Source of the DNA: Deltaproteobacteria bacterium
GTDB lineage: Bacteria; Desulfobacterota; Desulfobulbia; Desulfobulbales; Desulfocapsaceae
Assembly: GCA_026388715.1 (NCBI GenBank)
Contig: JAPLJF010000010.1
Span: 1-64,000, forward strand
Direction of reading: 5' to 3'
DNA: 64,000 nucleotides
A model generated the notes under the pieces. That model did not search any database. It was not told the DNA's origin and saw only the letters and a program-made list of their open reading frames with translations. Below, one piece after another: positions 26,546-35,117 of this stretch. Position 1 is the stretch's first letter. Each line of letters starts with the position of its first letter. Both the position numbers and the translations under genes were made by a program.

Positions 26546-27316
26546 ATGAAATTTCGCCCTTGTATTGATCTGCATGATGGGAAGGTAAAACAGATTGTCG
26601 GTTCAACATTGAATGACGAGCGGCCTGAACAGTTACGGGTTAATTTTACCGCAGTTCAACCTGCTTCCTGGTTTGCCGAGCTCTATCGGCAAGATGATCT
26701 TACTGGCGGTCACATCATCAAGCTGGGCCCGGGCAATGATGCGGCCGCCCTTGAGGCGCTTGCCGTCTGGCCCGGTGGGATGCAGATCGGTGGGGCCATA
26801 ACGGCAGATAATGGTCAATACTGGCTGGATCACGGGGCCTCCCATATTATTGTGACCTCCTTTGTGTTCAGGGAGGGTGTGATTGATGAAGACCGCCTGC
26901 AGCGGCTGGTGCAGGCGGTAGGAAGGGATCGGCTGGTGCTGGATCTGAGCTGCCGGAGACGGGATGATGACTATTATATTGTTACCGATCGTTGGCAGCG
27001 TTTTACGCAAGTTGTGATCAGTGAGAAAGTTCTGGCCCATTTTGCCAAGGTCTGTGCCGAGTTTCTCATCCATGCCGCTGATGTGGAAGGGCAATGTCGG
27101 GGGGTGGAGCAGGAGTTGATTCAAAAACTTGGAGCCTGGTCTCCCCTTCCTGTCACCTATGCCGGGGGGGTTCGCAATATTGCTGATCTGGAACTGATTC
27201 GGGATCTTGGGCGGGGACGGTTGGATGCGACAGTGGGCAGTGCCCTGGATATCTTTGGTGGCACAGATATGACCTATGCCGAGGCCGTGCGTTTTCACCG
27301 GGCAGAACAGAGGTGA
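26546..27316 (+). CDS. hisA: phosphoribosylformimino-5-aminoimidazole carboxamide ribotide isomerase, eukaryotic type
   Basis: Fourth-step isomerase of histidine synthesis (ProFAR to PRFAR), a (beta/alpha)8 barrel. 256 residues starting FRPCIDLHDGKVKQIVGSTL, where Asp8 is the catalytic acid at the end of strand 1. This N-terminal pattern with GSTL belongs to the HIS6-like (eukaryotic) HisA group also seen in some Deltaproteobacteria. The second phosphate site is YAGGVRNIADLE, with TVGSALDIFGG near the end. No other his gene is adjacent. Confidence 0.88.
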   Translation: MKFRPCIDLHDGKVKQIVGSTLNDERPEQLRVNFTAVQPASWFAELYRQDDLTGGHIIKLGPGNDAAALEALAVWPGGMQIGGAITADNGQYWLDHGASHIIVTSFVFREGVIDEDRLQRLVQAVGRDRLVLDLSCRRRDDDYYIVTDRWQRFTQVVISEKVLAHFAKVCAEFLIHAADVEGQCRGVEQELIQKLGAWSPLPVTYAGGVRNIADLELIRDLGRGRLDATVGSALDIFGGTDMTYAEAVRFHRAEQR

Positions 27317-27338
27317 ACAGTTCTGGGTGGATGAGGAT

Positions 27339-27527
27339 ATGAACGAAAAGTTGCTTTCTGAAAAGGGAGAATCGCCTTCTCTGGTTGATCTGAGGATTCA
27401 GATTCCGCAGGAGCTTTATGTCGCCTATCAGCGGTGTTCCTGGATTATTGTTCATGAAACCGGTCGGAAGCCTCTTGATGTGATGCAGGAGATGGTGCGT
27501 GATTTTCTCATGAAGCATGGGTGTTGA
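27339..27527 (+). CDS. hypothetical small protein
   Basis: 62 residues from ATG 27339 (an earlier in-frame start exists at 27276, but it overlaps hisA). Soluble, with PSLVDLRIQIPQELYVAYQRCSW and KPLDVMQEMVRDFLMKHG, a helix-rich pattern faintly like ribbon-helix-helix or Trp-repressor-like short proteins. It starts 22 bases after hisA. No function is recognised. Confidence 0.55.
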   Translation: MNEKLLSEKGESPSLVDLRIQIPQELYVAYQRCSWIIVHETGRKPLDVMQEMVRDFLMKHGC

Positions 27528-27674
27528 GCCAGGCGGACGTTGCTGACGGCTGCGTTTCTTTTTCGTCTGCTGTTGCTGATGTTTTCTTGACCTCTTGCTT
27601 GACTTTAGATACAATAAAATTTTTAGAAGACTTTTTGTGGCCTAATTATTTGATATTAAAGTTTTTTCAGATGG

Positions 27675-28152
27675 TTGAGCGGAGTGGGCTTGGATCAGGA
27701 TAATCGGCGCAAAAAGAGAGAAAGATTTATCCGGAAAATGTCCAGCCTGTCAACAACGGTGGGCAAGGTGCTGGAGATCTGCAGTCGTACTGATGCCTCA
27801 ACCAACGAGCTGAACAAGGTAATTTCTCTTGGTCCTGTTTTGAGACCGGCCAGGTGTTGAATCATCAATCAGGCCTATTATTCCTTGTTGAGCACAGTAC
27901 GTCTCTCCGTGCCATGGACCATGCTGGGGATGAATACAGTCAAGAACATGGCCCTCAGTGCTGCCATTTTCATTCTGTTGCTGGCGCCAAAAAATCGAAG
28001 TGTGAGTTGTTGGGAATTGATCATCAGGAAATCGGTATTCAAATGCTGTAATGCTGCTTGAACTTACAGGACTGGATTGGTCGGATCTCGCCGCCATCAG
28101 CAGGATGGCCGAGGATGAGATTCAGAGGGCTCAGATCTTTTTGCAGGTATGA
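27675..28152 (+). pseudogene. decayed HDOD-domain protein
   Basis: Three pieces of one signalling protein in different frames. N-terminal SSLSTTVGKVLEICSRTDAS...NKVISLGPVL (to about 27845). Then, after a shift, INQAYYSLL, LGMNTVKNMALSAAIFILLLAP (about 27865-27990). Finally LELTGLDWSDLAAISRMAEDEI (28051-28152), the usual C-terminus. The middle of the HDOD domain is missing. The final stop overlaps the next start (ATGA at 28149), so the original gene was the upstream partner of the MBL hydrolase. The intergenic space 27528-28148 holds nothing else. Confidence 0.75.
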
Positions 28153-29078
28153 GAGCGACAATGAATGTTCGATTTTGGGGGGTGAGGGGTTCTATTCCCT
28201 GTCCAGGACCTTTGACCCAGAAATATGGGGGAAATGGGGCCTGTATAGAGATGAGGGTTGGTGCGGAGAACAGGCTGGTGATTATTGATGCCGGTTCCGG
28301 TATCAGGCCGCTGGGCAACCATCTGATGCAGTATGATCTGCTCAAGGGACCAATCCTGGCCGAGATCTTTCTCACTCACACCCATTGGGATCACATCATG
28401 GGATTTCCGTATTTTGTCCCTATTTATGTTCCTGGCACCCAATTGAAGGTGTATGGTCCTGTTTCCTTTGATGAGGATCCTTTGGAGGAGGTTGTTGGCG
28501 GACAGATGAAATATCGTTATTTCCCGGTCAATATGGGAGAACTTAAATCAGAAATTGAGTGGATCCGGCTGAAAGAAAATTCTGGCAGAGATTATGGGAA
28601 TGGACTGGTCCTGACCACAAAGTTTTTGAATCATACCATCACCGCCCTTGGCTATCGTTTCGAGTATCAGGGAAAGTCTTTCTGCACCTGTTATGACTTT
28701 GAACCGTTCCGCAATCTCTTTATTACTGATCCTGATCATCCTGATTATGATGAGAGCATGGCTGTTGAAGGGGCGGAAGTGGCCAGGGAACAGAATCTGG
28801 CCATGGAGGCCTTTTTTGCCGGGGCCGATCTGCTGGTCCACGACTGCCAATATACCGATGCAGAGTTTAAGACCCGGATTGGTTGGGGGCATTCCAGTTT
28901 TGAATATGCCATTGCCGCTGCGAGTCGGGCTGGCGTGAAAAGACTGGCCCTGTTTCACCATGACCCAGATCGAACCGATCAGCAGATAGATGAGATGGCT
29001 ACCATCTATTGCATGCCGGGACGATATGGTGATATCGAAGTTTTCTTTGCCAGAGAGGGACAGGTTATAGAGTTGTGA
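28149..29078 (+). CDS. MBL-fold metallohydrolase
   Basis: 309 residues, metallo-beta-lactamase fold. N-terminal VRFWGVRGSIPCPG, metal motif THTHWDH (HxHxDH), later HDCQYTD and GHSSFEYA, and a C-terminal FHHDP. It belongs to the RNase Z / PhnP-like cytoplasmic phosphodiesterase group, often found beside HDOD or cyclic-nucleotide signalling genes in Deltaproteobacteria. Residues after the motif (MGFPYFVPIYVPGT) are typical. Its start overlaps the HDOD remnant and its stop overlaps nadE (GTGA). The substrate is unknown. Confidence 0.8.
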   Translation: MRATMNVRFWGVRGSIPCPGPLTQKYGGNGACIEMRVGAENRLVIIDAGSGIRPLGNHLMQYDLLKGPILAEIFLTHTHWDHIMGFPYFVPIYVPGTQLKVYGPVSFDEDPLEEVVGGQMKYRYFPVNMGELKSEIEWIRLKENSGRDYGNGLVLTTKFLNHTITALGYRFEYQGKSFCTCYDFEPFRNLFITDPDHPDYDESMAVEGAEVAREQNLAMEAFFAGADLLVHDCQYTDAEFKTRIGWGHSSFEYAIAAASRAGVKRLALFHHDPDRTDQQIDEMATIYCMPGRYGDIEVFFAREGQVIEL

Positions 29079-30721
29079 AGATTGCCCTGGTACAGATAAA
29101 TCCGGTGATTGGTGATTTTACGGCAAATTGTCGGGCAATAGTGCTTGCCGCAGAACAGGCCCTGTCCCAGGGCTGTGAGCTGGCGATCTTTCCCGAGCTG
29201 GTGGTCTCCGGCTATCCGCCGCAGGATCTTCTGGAAAGGTGCTCCTTTCTGGAAGACCATGATCGTGCGGTGGCTCAACTGATTAGTGACCTTCCACCTC
29301 TGGCCGTGATGTTTGGCTGTCTGGAGCGGCGGTCAGGGGTTGCTGGTAAACCCTTGTATAACTCGGTGCTGGTGGCCCGAGGTGGAGTAATTGTGCATAG
29401 AGTACGCAAGCAACTGCTCCCTTCTTATGACGTGTTTGATGAAACCCGTTACTTTGAGCCAGGGCCAGAGGCCGCCCTTTATCAGCTCGAGGAAATGACC
29501 TTTGCTATAACCGTGTGTGAGGATATCTGGTATCAGGCTGTCGGTTGTTATCGTTGTGATCCGGTGGCATCATTGTTTGTCAGTGCCAAAGAACAGGGGC
29601 GCCGGATTGATTGTCTGATCAATGTCTCGGCTTCTCCCTTTCAGCGTGACAAGGAAACTATTCGTCATGCCATCTTTCGTTCCCTTTGCTCCCGGTATCA
29701 GGTTCCTCTCTGCTATGTGAACCAAGTGGGGGGGCAGGATTCTCTTCTCTTTGATGGCCGCAGTCTGGCCATGAATACCAGCTCGGAGATTGTGGCCAAG
29801 TGCGCGGGTTTTATGCCGGACATGGTGGTGGTGGACACCGATGGCTGGTGCGGCGAGATGCATGGCCCGGTGCAGGAGGAACCCGTGGCTGCAGTGTATG
29901 CGGCGTTGGTCATGGGGGTGCGTGATTATGTGCGGAAGAGCGGATTCCGCTCTGTGGTCCTTGGCCTTTCCGGTGGGATTGATTCTGCCCTGACCGCCGT
30001 CATTGCCGTTGATGCCCTGGGTGCTGAAAATGTTCTGGGGGTTGCGCTGCCTTCACCGTATAGTTCACAGGATTCCATGGAAGATGCGGAGGTCCTGGCT
30101 TACAACCTTGGCTGCACCTTCAAGGTTGTTCCCATCAGCCTCCTGTTTGCCGCCTTTCAGGAAACCCTGCATCCTCTTTTTGCCGGGTATGGTGAAGACC
30201 TTACCGAACAGAATCTTCAGGCCCGGATTCGCGGCAATCTGCTTATGGCCCTGTCAAACAAGTTTGGTCATCTGCTCTTGTCAACCGGCAATAAAAGCGA
30301 GCTGGCAGTCGGTTACTGTACTCTGTATGGGGATATGAGTGGCGGTCTGGCCGTGATTTCCGATGTACCCAAACAGATGGTCTATGAACTGGCCCGTTAT
30401 GTGAACCGTGATCAGGAGCGTATTCCTGGTCGTACCCTGACCAAGGCACCAACTGCTGAGCTCAAGCCTGGTCAGTGTGATCAGGATGATCTGCCGCCTT
30501 ACGCGATCCTGGACCAGATCCTGGAGATGCATCTGGAGCAGGGAGCTGGGCTGGTGGCGCTCGTTCAGGCCGGTTTTGATGAGGTAGTGGTGCGTGATGT
30601 TCTGCGCCGGATTCGCCTCAATGAGTATAAACGGAAGCAGGCAGCCATGGGGTTGAAAGTGACCAGCAAGGCATTTGGCTATGGCCGGCGCTATCCCAAT
30701 GTCCAGAATTATCAGGAATAA
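29075..30721 (+). CDS. nadE: glutamine-dependent NAD+ synthetase
   Basis: Last step of NAD synthesis: deamido-NAD + ATP + Gln to NAD. 548 residues from GTG 29075, overlapping the MBL stop. The N-terminal nitrilase-type glutaminase has the Glu41-Lys112-Cys148 triad (FPELVVSG, RKQLLPSYDVFDE, VCEDIW). The C-terminal synthetase has the ATP pyrophosphatase P-loop SGGIDS (299-304), RIRGNLLM, STGNKSE and PTAEL. All catalytic elements are present and the length is normal. Confidence 0.95.
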   Translation: MKIALVQINPVIGDFTANCRAIVLAAEQALSQGCELAIFPELVVSGYPPQDLLERCSFLEDHDRAVAQLISDLPPLAVMFGCLERRSGVAGKPLYNSVLVARGGVIVHRVRKQLLPSYDVFDETRYFEPGPEAALYQLEEMTFAITVCEDIWYQAVGCYRCDPVASLFVSAKEQGRRIDCLINVSASPFQRDKETIRHAIFRSLCSRYQVPLCYVNQVGGQDSLLFDGRSLAMNTSSEIVAKCAGFMPDMVVVDTDGWCGEMHGPVQEEPVAAVYAALVMGVRDYVRKSGFRSVVLGLSGGIDSALTAVIAVDALGAENVLGVALPSPYSSQDSMEDAEVLAYNLGCTFKVVPISLLFAAFQETLHPLFAGYGEDLTEQNLQARIRGNLLMALSNKFGHLLLSTGNKSELAVGYCTLYGDMSGGLAVISDVPKQMVYELARYVNRDQERIPGRTLTKAPTAELKPGQCDQDDLPPYAILDQILEMHLEQGAGLVALVQAGFDEVVVRDVLRRIRLNEYKRKQAAMGLKVTSKAFGYGRRYPNVQNYQE

Positions 30722-30740
30722 GCCGTCTTTCAAAAATAAA

Positions 30741-30826
30741 CGCAACATTGAAATGCCCTAATCGGCATAAGGAGCTAGAATGAAATGGTCAGAAATGGAA
30801 TGATTTTTTCGTTACGGCTCCTAAAA
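30741..30826. repeat. dispersed imperfect palindrome, copy 1
   Basis: CGCAACATTGAAATGCC...GGAGCTAGAATGAAATGG...TTTTTTCGTTACGGCTCCTAA. It shares its order and ends with 48233-48316. GGAGC and the complementary GCTCC, plus GAATGAAAT and ATTTTTTCGTTAC, form a long imperfect stem. It abuts the cytochrome start and contains its ribosome-binding region. Confidence 0.6.
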
Positions 30827-30828
30827 GG

Positions 30829-32658
30829 ATGAGCTTGGTGGAAGAAAAAGGCGCGAGGCGTAAACTCTCCCGGTTGTGGCAGCAGTTTGCCCTGCTCTTG
30901 ATTGTGATGGCGGTTGTTCTGCTCGTTATTCGTGAGCTGCGGACGAAGCGTGCTGATCGGGTGTATATGACCACCAGTGGCCGCATTGATATGTGTCTCT
31001 TCTGTCACAAGGAAGAAAAACTGGACGCGGCCCATGATCCCCGGGTGATCGGTTGCGCGTCCTGTCATCTCGGCGATGCCATGGCTATTGATAAGACCAA
31101 GGCCCATGCAGGAATGGTCATAAACCCCGGAGATCTGCGGGTGGTTGAGAAGACCTGCGGGGTTGAAGGTTGTCATCCCACTGATGTCCAGAAGGTCAAG
31201 AATTCACTGATGGCCACAAACCGGGGAATTATCGGCACGTTACTTTTTTACTGGGGAGAATCGGCCAGCCAGAATACTGATCTTACTGTCGAAAAATTGC
31301 TGACTGGTCATAAGAATTCCCTTGCCCTCGATTATTTCCGAAAGCTCTGCGCCACCTGTCATCTGTGGAAACAGAAAAATGACCTGCCTGGTGCCCCTGA
31401 TTTTTTTAATGAGAAAGGTGGCGGCTGTTCCGCCTGCCATTTTGTCATGCCGGAAGGCACAGTTCGCAAAGCGGTGACCGGCTTTGATGATGCTGCCAAG
31501 AGTGAGAAGGCCAAGGTCCATCCCCTGGTGATTAAAAAGGTACAGGATGTCAATTGTATCCGTTGTCATAATCGTTCCGGCCGCATTGGTATTTCCTATA
31601 CCGGGGTCTTTGAGTCGGAAGGGTACGGCACCCCTTATGAGAAGGGGGGGTTGAGCGCCAAACAACTACCAGGTGCCCGCTTTTATCTGGAAATTGCCGA
31701 GGATGTGCATCATAAAAAGGGGCTGGCCTGTATTGATTGTCATACCCGCAATGAGATCATGGGTGATGGTGTGAGTTATGCCCATTATGAGGAGCAGGTG
31801 GAGATCTCCTGCAAGATGTGTCATGCCGCCGATCCCGGCAAAACCCGTAAGGGGAATCCGGTGAAAAGCATTGCCCAAAAAGAAGGGCAATGGCAGTTGA
31901 CCGGCAAGCTGAACGAGAAAGTCCATTCTTTACAGCCACCGAAACCGGGTGTGTGCGATTTCAGCGGCCATAAACGGATCAGTTGCGAGGCCTGTCATTC
32001 TACCTGGGTGCCGCAGTGTTATGGCTGTCATGCCAAGCGTGATGCGGCTCAGACCCATCTCGACAAGTTGACCCTCAAGGAGACTCCAGGGATGTGGGAA
32101 GAGGGGCGTTCGTACATCCGCTACGAGAAGCCGATGCTGGCTGTGTGGAAAGATAAAGTAGTGATTGTTACCCCTGGTTGCCAGGATATTGTGACTCTGG
32201 TCGATGAAAAGGGAAAGGTCGATGGTGGTTTTAACCGCTTTACCATGGCTGCCATTAATCCGCATACCACTCAGGCCAAGGGCAGAACCTGCGCTGACTG
32301 TCATGCCTCCACCAAGGTTGTCGGTTTAGGTGAGGGGACGGTGACGGAGAAGGACGGGAAGTGGGCCTTTGCTCCCCTTGATCAGGGGGTGGATACCTTT
32401 GCCGGTAAGACAGTGGGCTTTGATGCCTTTGTCACCATTGATGGCCAGCCGCTTCAGCACGGATCGCGGCCTGATTTGCGGCCTTTTAACGGTGAGGAGT
32501 TGCACAGGATTTTGCGGGTAGGGCTCTGCATTGAGTGTCATACTGAATACAATGATCCGGCATGGAAGACGTATAGTGCCAAGGCCCAATGTCCTTCGCA
32601 GAAGGCGGAGGGGATCCCGAAGGAAGTGCCTTTAGGGAACAGAAAAAAATCAGAATAA
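30829..32658 (+). CDS. membrane-anchored dodecahaem c-type cytochrome
   Basis: 609 residues. One N-terminal membrane helix (about 18-36, LLIVMAVVLLVI) anchors a periplasmic domain with eleven CXXCH haem sites (CLFCH, CASCH, CATCH, CSACH, CIRCH, CIDCH, CKMCH, CEACH, CYGCH, CADCH, CIECH) and one CX4CH (CGVEGCH), so up to twelve haems. This is the layout of periplasmic electron carriers in anaerobic respirers. No enzymatic motif is visible. ATG 30829 touches AAAAGG; GTG 30838 would give better spacing. The gene is alone, with a dispersed palindrome directly upstream. The redox partner is unknown. Confidence 0.85.
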   Translation: MSLVEEKGARRKLSRLWQQFALLLIVMAVVLLVIRELRTKRADRVYMTTSGRIDMCLFCHKEEKLDAAHDPRVIGCASCHLGDAMAIDKTKAHAGMVINPGDLRVVEKTCGVEGCHPTDVQKVKNSLMATNRGIIGTLLFYWGESASQNTDLTVEKLLTGHKNSLALDYFRKLCATCHLWKQKNDLPGAPDFFNEKGGGCSACHFVMPEGTVRKAVTGFDDAAKSEKAKVHPLVIKKVQDVNCIRCHNRSGRIGISYTGVFESEGYGTPYEKGGLSAKQLPGARFYLEIAEDVHHKKGLACIDCHTRNEIMGDGVSYAHYEEQVEISCKMCHAADPGKTRKGNPVKSIAQKEGQWQLTGKLNEKVHSLQPPKPGVCDFSGHKRISCEACHSTWVPQCYGCHAKRDAAQTHLDKLTLKETPGMWEEGRSYIRYEKPMLAVWKDKVVIVTPGCQDIVTLVDEKGKVDGGFNRFTMAAINPHTTQAKGRTCADCHASTKVVGLGEGTVTEKDGKWAFAPLDQGVDTFAGKTVGFDAFVTIDGQPLQHGSRPDLRPFNGEELHRILRVGLCIECHTEYNDPAWKTYSAKAQCPSQKAEGIPKEVPLGNRKKSE

Positions 32659-32716
32659 ACTCACCTGCAGTGCCCTTTACAGCCTAATCCACTATCTCAT
32701 TTGGTCTCCTCGCGCC

Positions 32717-33214
32717 CTATTTTCCGGGATGGAGTAGTGAGCTTTTTATCGGCCCATGCCATACTGGTACCAGCCAGTAGCTTTCTGGCTTTTGTTGAAT
32801 TGTTGTACGGAGGGCCTTGCTGAGCCAGTGGCTGTCTTCTACCAGGTTGTAAAAAACAGAATCAGTGCCGATAAAACCATCCAGCATATGGGTCAGGATG
32901 TGCAGTAGTTTACTGGGGTATCCTGGTTGAATGGTAAGCAGGTCTTCAAGCTCAGTCAGGCCGGTCTCTTGAAGTTCTTTGAGCAGGACGCTGCAGAATG
33001 CGCGGTTGGCAGCGATCCCTGTCTCCATCTCTATCCAGAAATGCTTCCAGACGCCAGACCGGATCTCTGCATCTTTGATGGTGGTTGACTGGTATACAAC
33101 GAGCTGGGTGGCGTTCATGAAATGGGCTGCCTGTTGACGGGCTTGGGCGAGACTGTTTCCGGTTGCCAGAAATAGATGCCGATGATTGTTGTTATATGGG
33201 AAGGGATTGGTCAT
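32717..33214 (-). CDS. hypothetical protein
   Basis: 165 residues, soluble, no signal peptide. Features are FLATGNSLAQARQQAAHFMNATQL, a Trp-rich middle (GVWKHFWIEMETG) and LVPVWHGPIKSSLLHPGK at the end. I recognise no family. It faces the cytochrome gene tail to tail and precedes the porin terminator. Confidence 0.65.
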   Translation of the reverse strand: MTNPFPYNNNHRHLFLATGNSLAQARQQAAHFMNATQLVVYQSTTIKDAEIRSGVWKHFWIEMETGIAANRAFCSVLLKELQETGLTELEDLLTIQPGYPSKLLHILTHMLDGFIGTDSVFYNLVEDSHWLSKALRTTIQQKPESYWLVPVWHGPIKSSLLHPGK

Positions 33215-33250
33215 GATGCAGTTTGAGAGAGTGTCGATTTTTGATTAAAT

Positions 33251-33286
33251 AAAAAAAATCCCCTGTCGAATGAACGACAGGGGATC
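33251..33286 (-). terminator. terminator of the porin gene
   Basis: ATCCCCTGTCG pairs with CGACAGGGGAT around a short loop, with a T-run on the minus strand (33251-33258 on plus is all A). Confidence 0.9.
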
Positions 33287-33315
33287 AAAACACTGTTTTT
33301 ATGCGTCAGAACGTA

Positions 33316-34728
33316 TTAGAAGCTCATGGTCAGATGATGGCTTGCCAGGAAGATCGAATTGGTGTCCCTGTAGGTTTTTCCCAACTTGAAGAAGTCACCA
33401 GTGTCAAGATAACCAAGGTGTACGGCGTAGACTAAATTGTCAAGCAGTCTGTAAGCAACGCCGGCATTATACTCAAAGCCGTACTCGTTATCCCATCCAG
33501 CCATCTCCTTGTCTGCCGTGGCATAACCAATGGCAGCATGGAGGGTCAGGTCCTGGGTGGCAGAAAAGTCTGTGCTCACAACAATGGCATTTACACCTGC
33601 TGTTTGGGCAGCAGTACCAAAGACACTCGTGTTCGGTCCCTGGTAGTTGTTCAGGATGTTGCCAAATATGCCTGTCACGATATAAAGAGGCTCAAAATCC
33701 CATCCGGTGCTGCCGTAGCTTTTAAGGTCGGTATCATTGGGATTATCATCACCACTGGTGTGGAAATACATGGCATGACCGGTAAGGTCAGCAATGGTGG
33801 CGTTTAAGTCAATGATAAAGGCAAGTTGACTGATATCCTGGTCTTGTTTTGCAGCACTGTAAAAGTCTTTGTTGCCAAACTTATAGTCAAATTCGGTGTC
33901 AATTCCCATGTTGCCGCCAAATTTGAATTGGCCAACACCTCTGATACGATGGGTAGTGGTTTCATAACCATAAAAGGCAGGGGTAACTGATGAACCGATT
34001 AAACCAGTGGTAGAGTTCAAGCTCCAAGTAGTAGAGGCTGGGAGGTCGGCACTATTCTTGGTATTATCCTGCTTTAAGCCATAGCCCAGAGTGACAGCAC
34101 CCCAATTGCCTTTGAGAGTGCCTTCTACATCGTAGTAGTCTGCATCCATATTGTCGGTATTGCCCAAATAGGCTTCATTCTCAAGCTGTTTTTCGAAATA
34201 GGCATAGAGGGAAAATACATCGCCAAAGAGATTGCCGGATTTCCAGGTGATACGGTCTGCTTTGTCGTCGGTGTCAACAAAGGAAAGTCCAAATGCACCG
34301 CCTGAGCGGCGGCCGATTTCCCAGAGACCGATGGGTGATTTGTACATCATCCATAGTCTTTCTACGGACATATTTTTGCCATTGTCAACATCAGTGTCAT
34401 CCTGTGCACCCCAAACAGTGCCCCGGCCGATAAGACGAACCCGGCTCATCATGCTGATCTTGTCATTGACAACCAGCTCGGCTTCGATGTTGAACATGTG
34501 CTGCAACCAGGCGTCAGAGTTGGTCTCTTGGCCAGGATTGCTGGCCAGTTGCAGTCCGTGACCGCCGCCTGGATAATTATTATTGGTGGATGCTGCGCCA
34601 GCGCCATTGTCTATATAGAAACCGTCAACAGTATAGGTGCCTTTTACCTTGAGTTCCAGTGCCGAGGCACTTGTTGCAATGCCAGCCACCAGGCCGAGAG
34701 CGGCAACGGTGGAAAGTACTCTTTTCAT
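33316..34728 (-). CDS. outer-membrane porin
   Basis: 470 residues from ATG 34728 (AGGAGAG upstream); upstream in-frame codons to 34779 have no ribosome site. Signal peptide MKRVLSTVAALGLVAGIATS-ASA. The mature protein is a barrel with alternating aromatic/glycine strands, acidic loops and a terminal phenylalanine (HHLTMSF) recognised by the Bam machine. It resembles the major porins of Desulfobulbus-like bacteria. Its own promoter (34844-34872) and strong terminator suggest high expression. Specificity is unknown. Confidence 0.82.
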   Translation of the reverse strand: MKRVLSTVAALGLVAGIATSASALELKVKGTYTVDGFYIDNGAGAASTNNNYPGGGHGLQLASNPGQETNSDAWLQHMFNIEAELVVNDKISMMSRVRLIGRGTVWGAQDDTDVDNGKNMSVERLWMMYKSPIGLWEIGRRSGGAFGLSFVDTDDKADRITWKSGNLFGDVFSLYAYFEKQLENEAYLGNTDNMDADYYDVEGTLKGNWGAVTLGYGLKQDNTKNSADLPASTTWSLNSTTGLIGSSVTPAFYGYETTTHRIRGVGQFKFGGNMGIDTEFDYKFGNKDFYSAAKQDQDISQLAFIIDLNATIADLTGHAMYFHTSGDDNPNDTDLKSYGSTGWDFEPLYIVTGIFGNILNNYQGPNTSVFGTAAQTAGVNAIVVSTDFSATQDLTLHAAIGYATADKEMAGWDNEYGFEYNAGVAYRLLDNLVYAVHLGYLDTGDFFKLGKTYRDTNSIFLASHHLTMSF

Positions 34729-34843
34729 CTCTTCTCTCCTTAAATATTCAGGGATGATTAGTCTCAGGCGACTCCCCATCGCCGTGTGTTTTTTTAGCTC
34801 GGTACAAAAAAGTCTCCAAGTACAAAATTTTATACATACTATT

Positions 34844-34872
34844 TATATATAATGGAGGGTGGGTAAAGTCAA
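34844..34872 (-). promoter_or_regulatory. sigma-70-type promoter of the porin
   Basis: On the minus strand TTGACT (34872-34867), 17 bp, TATATA (34849-34844). A leader of about 110 bases follows to the porin ATG. The remaining intergenic sequence to 35117 shows no gene. Confidence 0.65.
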
Positions 34873-35117
34873 GTCTTAGATTGCCTCTGGATTATTTTTC
34901 TGCTGATCCCTGTGTGATGAGCTTCATGCAAAAGTCATGATAGGCTTTACCCTGTTATTTCGATCAAGCTCTCTTTTCTGGTGAAATGACGGAAATATGG
35001 CTTTTAAAACTTTTGTAACGGTTTCCAAATAAGAGATGCTGTCTTCTGTTTGCTGTGATACCTTGCACTGCCATAGTCTACATTATCCCGTTCTTTAACC
35101 TCTTTTCTTTTTTGTCT

